Origin: DASRIA01 sp035650255
Lineage (GTDB): Bacteria > Actinomycetota > Thermoleophilia > Solirubrobacterales > JBBDJG01
Length of the DNA stretch: 6,576 bases
Reading direction: 5' to 3'
Assembly: GCA_035650255.1 (NCBI GenBank)
Contig: DASRIA010000019.1
Span: forward strand, 1-6,576
The notes beneath the pieces are model-generated. The model made no database searches. It was not told where the DNA came from and worked only from the letters and a program-made list of their open reading frames with translations. Every line of letters begins with the position of its first letter. The stretch's first letter is position 1. Both the position numbers and the translations under genes were made by a program. This document shows positions 4,160 through 6,576 of this stretch, in pieces.

Positions 4160-5856
4160 AGCTCCCCGTGCACAGGCTCGCCGCCGAGCAGCGTCGCGCG
4201 CACCTCGGTCGCGGGCAGGTCCTCGACCGGGCACTCGAGCGGATTGCGGTCGACGATGCACAGGTCGGCGTGGTGGCCGGGCGCGAGCGACCCGATGCCC
4301 TCCCAGCGCAGCACGTGCGCGGCCTCGCGCGTCCACATCGCGAGCGCCTCCGAGCGTGACACGCCCGGCGTCGGCGCGTGCGCCCCGCTTCCCGCATAGG
4401 TCGGCTCGACCGCGAGCGCGATGTGCTCGAAGACGTTCTTCGGGCCCCAATCGGTGCCGCAACCGACGCGAATGCCGGCGTCGAGCAGGCGGCGCACGGG
4501 GATGAAGTGCTCCAGCATGTGCGCCCCGATCCGCTCGCGTACCAGCTCGCCCTTGCCCCAGGAGAAAGACATGCTGGTGGTCACGTCGAGTCCCAGCGCG
4601 CTGGTGCGGCGCGCCTGCTCGGGCTCGCAGAAGTAGAGGTGCTGGAGGATCCAGGCGCGGCCCTCGGTGTCGAGCGGCCCGCCGCCCGCGAGGCCTTCGA
4701 GGAAGTCGAGGTAGACGTCGTTCTCGCCCGTGCCGGCGGTCACGATGTTCAACCGCAGGTTGCGCTCGCGCGCGAAGCGCATCGCGACCTCCGTGCGCTC
4801 CTGCGTCACGAACGACACCCCGGTCGTCGGCTCGCCGAACGGGCCGCGGTACGGATCGCGCATCAGGAGGAAGCCCGGACCGCACGGACCGCCACGGCCG
4901 ATCGTGATGCCGTCGATGCGCAGCAGCTCGTCGTCGCGCTGCACCATCTCCGCCGCCTGCTCGAGCCGCGCAGCGAATTCCTCGTCGCTCGGTACCTCGT
5001 TCCACGGCATGCCGTAGGGCTGCGCTTCGGGCGAGCACAGGACTCGCAGGCTGAGCTGATCCTCGTCGCGCAGCCACTGGTACGCGGCGATCAGCGGGAA
5101 GTCCATCGCGTGGCCCTCGTACGCGCACGTCACGCCCATCGCGTTGTACTGGCGCATCGCCGACACGGTGCCCGGCCCGATCGCACCCGGATCGAGCAGC
5201 GGCAGCTCGCGCATGCGCTCCTCGATCCACGGCTCGTTCGTGTAGTAGTTGTTGACCGGCCCGGTGAGCAGGCCGTTTGGCGTGCCGCCTGCGTCCTTGT
5301 GGATCGTCACGCGGTCGACCTGGTCGGGCGTGTCGGCGGAGACCCCGAACTTCTCGAGGCCGAGCGAGTTGAGCGCCGTCACGTTCGGCGTCGTGGGCGC
5401 CCAGGCCTGGATGATCACCGGGTGCTCCGTGGTCGCGCGGTCGAGCACGTCTCGCGTCGGCAGCGCGCCCTCGCGCAGGTCGCGCCACGAGCGGCGGATG
5501 AAGTAGTGGGGCTCGCCGACCGGAGTCGTCATGACCCATTCGCCCGCTGGAGTGGCAGCGGCCTTCGCCGCGATCCGTCGCACGATGTCGTCGTGGTCGA
5601 CGGCGTCGGCGAGGTCGACGAGCGGATGGCTGATGACCCCCAGATGCATCACATGGGGATGCGTGTCGACCAGGCCGGGGAGCACCGTGGCGCCGTCCAG
5701 GTCGATCCTCCGCGCACCATTACCTGCCGCCGACCGCACGTCGTCCGCGTCGCCCACCGCGACCACGCGCCCGCCGTCGATCGCGATCGCCTCCGCGACC
5801 GCGTCGTCGCGGTCGCAGGTGAGGACCGTGCCGCCGGTGAGGAGGATGCCGCTCAA
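4156..5856 (-). CDS. YtcJ-like amidohydrolase (Amidohydro_3 type) with atypical metal site
   Basis: A 566-residue cytosolic protein. The N-terminal beta-sandwich begins MSGILLTGGTVLTCD, then VLPGLVDTHPHV gives the HxH metal motif at His66/His68. The TIM-barrel body follows, with ILQHLYFCEPEQARR (His407) matching the second family His, GCGTDWGP giving the metal Asp469, and LAPGHHADLCIVDRNP closing the sandwich at 524-539. Length and order fit the YtcJ/NfdA-like group, which hydrolyses C-N bonds in varied substrates. Two usual ligands seem changed. The family's vKxxxDG Lys segment reads LLRIDG (311-316). The vHaiGD His segment reads NIVTAGTGEND (370-380), with no His. Substrate and activity are therefore uncertain. 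The TTG at 5856 is the only usable start after an in-frame TAA. The upstream SRPBCC gene ends eight bases before it, with no Shine-Dalgarno, so coupled translation is likely. Confidence 0.85.
   Translation of the reverse strand: MSGILLTGGTVLTCDRDDAVAEAIAIDGGRVVAVGDADDVRSAAGNGARRIDLDGATVLPGLVDTHPHVMHLGVISHPLVDLADAVDHDDIVRRIAAKAAATPAGEWVMTTPVGEPHYFIRRSWRDLREGALPTRDVLDRATTEHPVIIQAWAPTTPNVTALNSLGLEKFGVSADTPDQVDRVTIHKDAGGTPNGLLTGPVNNYYTNEPWIEERMRELPLLDPGAIGPGTVSAMRQYNAMGVTCAYEGHAMDFPLIAAYQWLRDEDQLSLRVLCSPEAQPYGMPWNEVPSDEEFAARLEQAAEMVQRDDELLRIDGITIGRGGPCGPGFLLMRDPYRGPFGEPTTGVSFVTQERTEVAMRFARERNLRLNIVTAGTGENDVYLDFLEGLAGGGPLDTEGRAWILQHLYFCEPEQARRTSALGLDVTTSMSFSWGKGELVRERIGAHMLEHFIPVRRLLDAGIRVGCGTDWGPKNVFEHIALAVEPTYAGSGAHAPTPGVSRSEALAMWTREAAHVLRWEGIGSLAPGHHADLCIVDRNPLECPVEDLPATEVRATLLGGEPVHGEL
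5795..5816 (-). other. Strong stem-loop early in amidohydrolase mRNA
   Basis: Perfect nine-base arms (GCGACCGCG and CGCGGTCGC) with a four-base loop, located 40-61 bases downstream of the TTG start and covering codons 14-21. It would be a very stable hairpin in the message. It may affect translation, or it may simply follow from Asp/Arg/Ala/Val codons in GC-rich DNA. Confidence 0.3.
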
Positions 5857-5864
5857 CGCGCGCG

Positions 5865-6311
5865 CTATGAGGGCTGCTTAGTCTTGGCGACCGCGGTGGG
5901 CAAGCGCTCGAGCAGCGAGCTGAGCCAGCGCTTGAAGTACAGCGGGCTCGCCGCTTTCGCAATCCTTCCCTTGACTCCGATGGGTTCGACGCCGCCCTCG
6001 ATCTCGACGAACGTGTCGTCCTGGGCGGGCGTCAGGGAGAAGCGCGTGTACGAGCCCGTCATCGTGCAGCGGAAGTTGACCTCACGCATGTGTTCCATGG
6101 GCTCCATCACCCACACCGTGTCGACGAGGTCGAGGAAGCCGAGCCGCTTCGTCAGACGCGTGTACTCGCCGCCCGCCCCGGCCAGCGTCTCGGCCTGCAC
6201 CGCCTCGAGCTCCGGCCACCAGTCCGGATGGGTGTGCGGGTCGCTGACGACCGACCAGACATCCTCGATCGGTGCCTCGATGACGCAGTGCCGACGGTAC
6301 GAATCCGCCAT
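5865..6311 (-). CDS. SRPBCC (START/Bet v1-like) fold protein
   Basis: A 148-residue protein. RRHCVIEAPIEDVWSVVSDPHTHPDWWPEL (6-35) is the classic first strand and helix pair of the polyketide cyclase/dehydrase-type SRPBCC family. It is followed by alternating strands (DTVWVMEPMEHMREVNFRCT, TRFSLTPAQDDTFVEIEGGVEP) and a long C-terminal helix from about 115 to 140. The fold makes a deep hydrophobic pocket that binds lipids, polyketides or aromatic compounds; the ligand here is unknown. The ATG at 6311 is chosen because the domain begins at once and a TATGAT box ends six bases upstream. A longer frame to the left of this start would run into the divergent gene and lacks family sequence. The gene leads a two-gene run with the amidohydrolase, so ligand binding and hydrolysis may serve the same compound; that link is inference. 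Confidence 0.85.
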   Translation of the reverse strand: MADSYRRHCVIEAPIEDVWSVVSDPHTHPDWWPELEAVQAETLAGAGGEYTRLTKRLGFLDLVDTVWVMEPMEHMREVNFRCTMTGSYTRFSLTPAQDDTFVEIEGGVEPIGVKGRIAKAASPLYFKRWLSSLLERLPTAVAKTKQPS

Positions 6312-6317
6312 GCCCGA

Positions 6318-6323
6318 ATCATA
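6318..6323 (-). promoter_or_regulatory. -10 box for leaderless SRPBCC-amidohydrolase transcript
   Basis: TATGAT (5/6 to the TATAAT consensus) ends six bases before the ATG at 6311, so transcription would begin at or next to the start codon. No Shine-Dalgarno is present. It is the best -10 match of the leaderless candidates in the window. Confidence 0.6.
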
Positions 6324-6333
6324 GGAGAGGCGG

Positions 6334-6339
6334 TAGGCT
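6334..6339 (+). promoter_or_regulatory. Possible -10 box for MBL-like gene
   Basis: TAGGCT, the same hexamer seen before the oxidoreductase gene, ends eight bases before the GTG at 6348. It lies back to back with the opposite TATGAT box in a 36-base gap, so the two promoters must overlap. No Shine-Dalgarno precedes the start. Confidence 0.4.
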
Positions 6340-6347
6340 CGCGCCCC

Positions 6348-6576
6348 GTGAAGGAGATCCTCCCCGGCGTCCGGATGTGGAGCGTGCACATGCCCGACCG
6401 CGGCTACGACTTCAACGGCTTCGCGGTCGCGACCGAGGACGGCACGGTGGTGATCGACCCGCCATCGCCCGACGGCGCGGGGTGGGAGGCGATCGACGCG
6501 CTCGCGCCGTTCGCGGGAGTGTGGATCACGAACCGCAACCACAGCCGCGCCGCCGCCGAGTTCCGCGAGCGCTACG
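6348..6576 (+). CDS. Degenerate metallo-beta-lactamase-fold protein, 3' end cut by window edge
   Basis: The frame starts with GTG at 6348 and is open for 76 complete codons to the window edge. The translation begins MKEILPGVRMWSVHMPDRGY, continues FNGFAVATEDGTVVIDPPSP (22-41), and then FAGVWITNRNHSRAAAEFRERY (55-76). This is the N-terminal pattern of the MBL fold: two strands, the V-I-D-P-P turn that replaces the usual lvDtG, a helix, then the strand leading to the metal motif. At the place of T-H-x-H-x-D-H the protein has T61-N-R-N-H-S-R67, so the usual zinc ligands are replaced. I recall similar TNRNHSR proteins in actinobacteria but cannot name a function. GTG is preferred because an ATG at 6375 would cut the first strand. 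It is divergent from the SRPBCC gene with 36 bases between the starts. Confidence 0.75.
   Translation, partial: MKEILPGVRMWSVHMPDRGYDFNGFAVATEDGTVVIDPPSPDGAGWEAIDALAPFAGVWITNRNHSRAAAEFRERY

Noticed and set aside
3059..5539. Very long open frame on the minus strand (826 codons) across the HxlR, methyltransferase and amidohydrolase genes
   Set aside because: The translation is Arg/Ala/Pro-rich low-complexity sequence with no family pattern and runs against or out of frame with well recognised genes. It is a GC-rich shadow frame.
5778..5790. CGATCGCGATCG palindrome containing GCGATCGC (HIP1-like octamer)
   Set aside because: It is a single copy explained by the codons for Ala-Ile-Ala-Ile-Asp. 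There is no repeat family in the window, and the octamer's known abundance is in cyanobacteria.
4378..6324. Long open frame on the plus strand (648 codons) opposite the amidohydrolase and SRPBCC genes
   Set aside because: It is antisense to two convincing domain proteins and has Arg/His/Val-rich composition without motifs.
6312..6542. N-terminal extension of the SRPBCC gene over the divergent MBL-like gene
   Set aside because: The 77 extra residues show no SRPBCC pattern, while the plus strand there encodes a convincing MBL-fold start and a TATGAT box sits just before the ATG at 6311.

Overview
The window is a dense, strongly GC-rich bacterial segment. Third codon positions are almost all G or C, start codons include ATG, GTG and TTG, and no gap between genes exceeds about 85 bases. 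Gene content (an AbiEi/DUF559-type protein, an HxlR regulator with a C-terminal Cys extension, a YtcJ-like amidohydrolase) and several genes with a -10-like hexamer 6-8 bases before the start codon suggest a high-GC actinobacterium. A Thermoleophilia/Solirubrobacterales-type lineage is my best guess, but it rests on remembered protein style, not on a search.

Layout. (1) Positions 3-746 (+): 3' part of an AbiEi-like/DUF559 nuclease-fold gene, cut by the window edge. (2) Positions 708-2908 (-): a three-gene run transcribed leftwards, in the order tautomerase-like protein, saccharopine dehydrogenase-like NAD(P) oxidoreductase, hemerythrin-like protein. The last gene overlaps the tail of gene 1 by 39 bases. 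(3) Positions 2909-2991: divergent control region holding a consensus -35 (TTGACA), a -10-like box, and two inverted repeats. (4) Positions 2992-3492 (+): HxlR-family regulator, probably controlling itself and the leftward run. (5) Positions 3539-4159 (+): class I SAM methyltransferase, meeting the next gene tail to tail on a shared CTAG. (6) Positions 4156-6311 (-): two-gene run, an SRPBCC-fold protein followed by a YtcJ-like amidohydrolase. (7) Positions 6348-6576 (+): 5' part of a degenerate metallo-beta-lactamase-fold protein, cut by the window edge.

How it may work together. The best supported module is the HxlR regulator with its divergent tautomerase/oxidoreductase/hemerythrin operon. 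HxlR proteins often sense electrophiles or oxidants and control neighbouring enzymes, so an electrophile- or oxygen-linked response is plausible, though no substrate can be read from the sequence. The amidohydrolase and the MBL-like protein both seem to have lost metal ligands usual in their families. I see no CRISPR array, tRNA, rRNA, insertion sequence, phage gene or recognisable defence island. A previously undescribed system is not demonstrated; the HxlR module and the ligand-poor hydrolase folds are the most promising leads.
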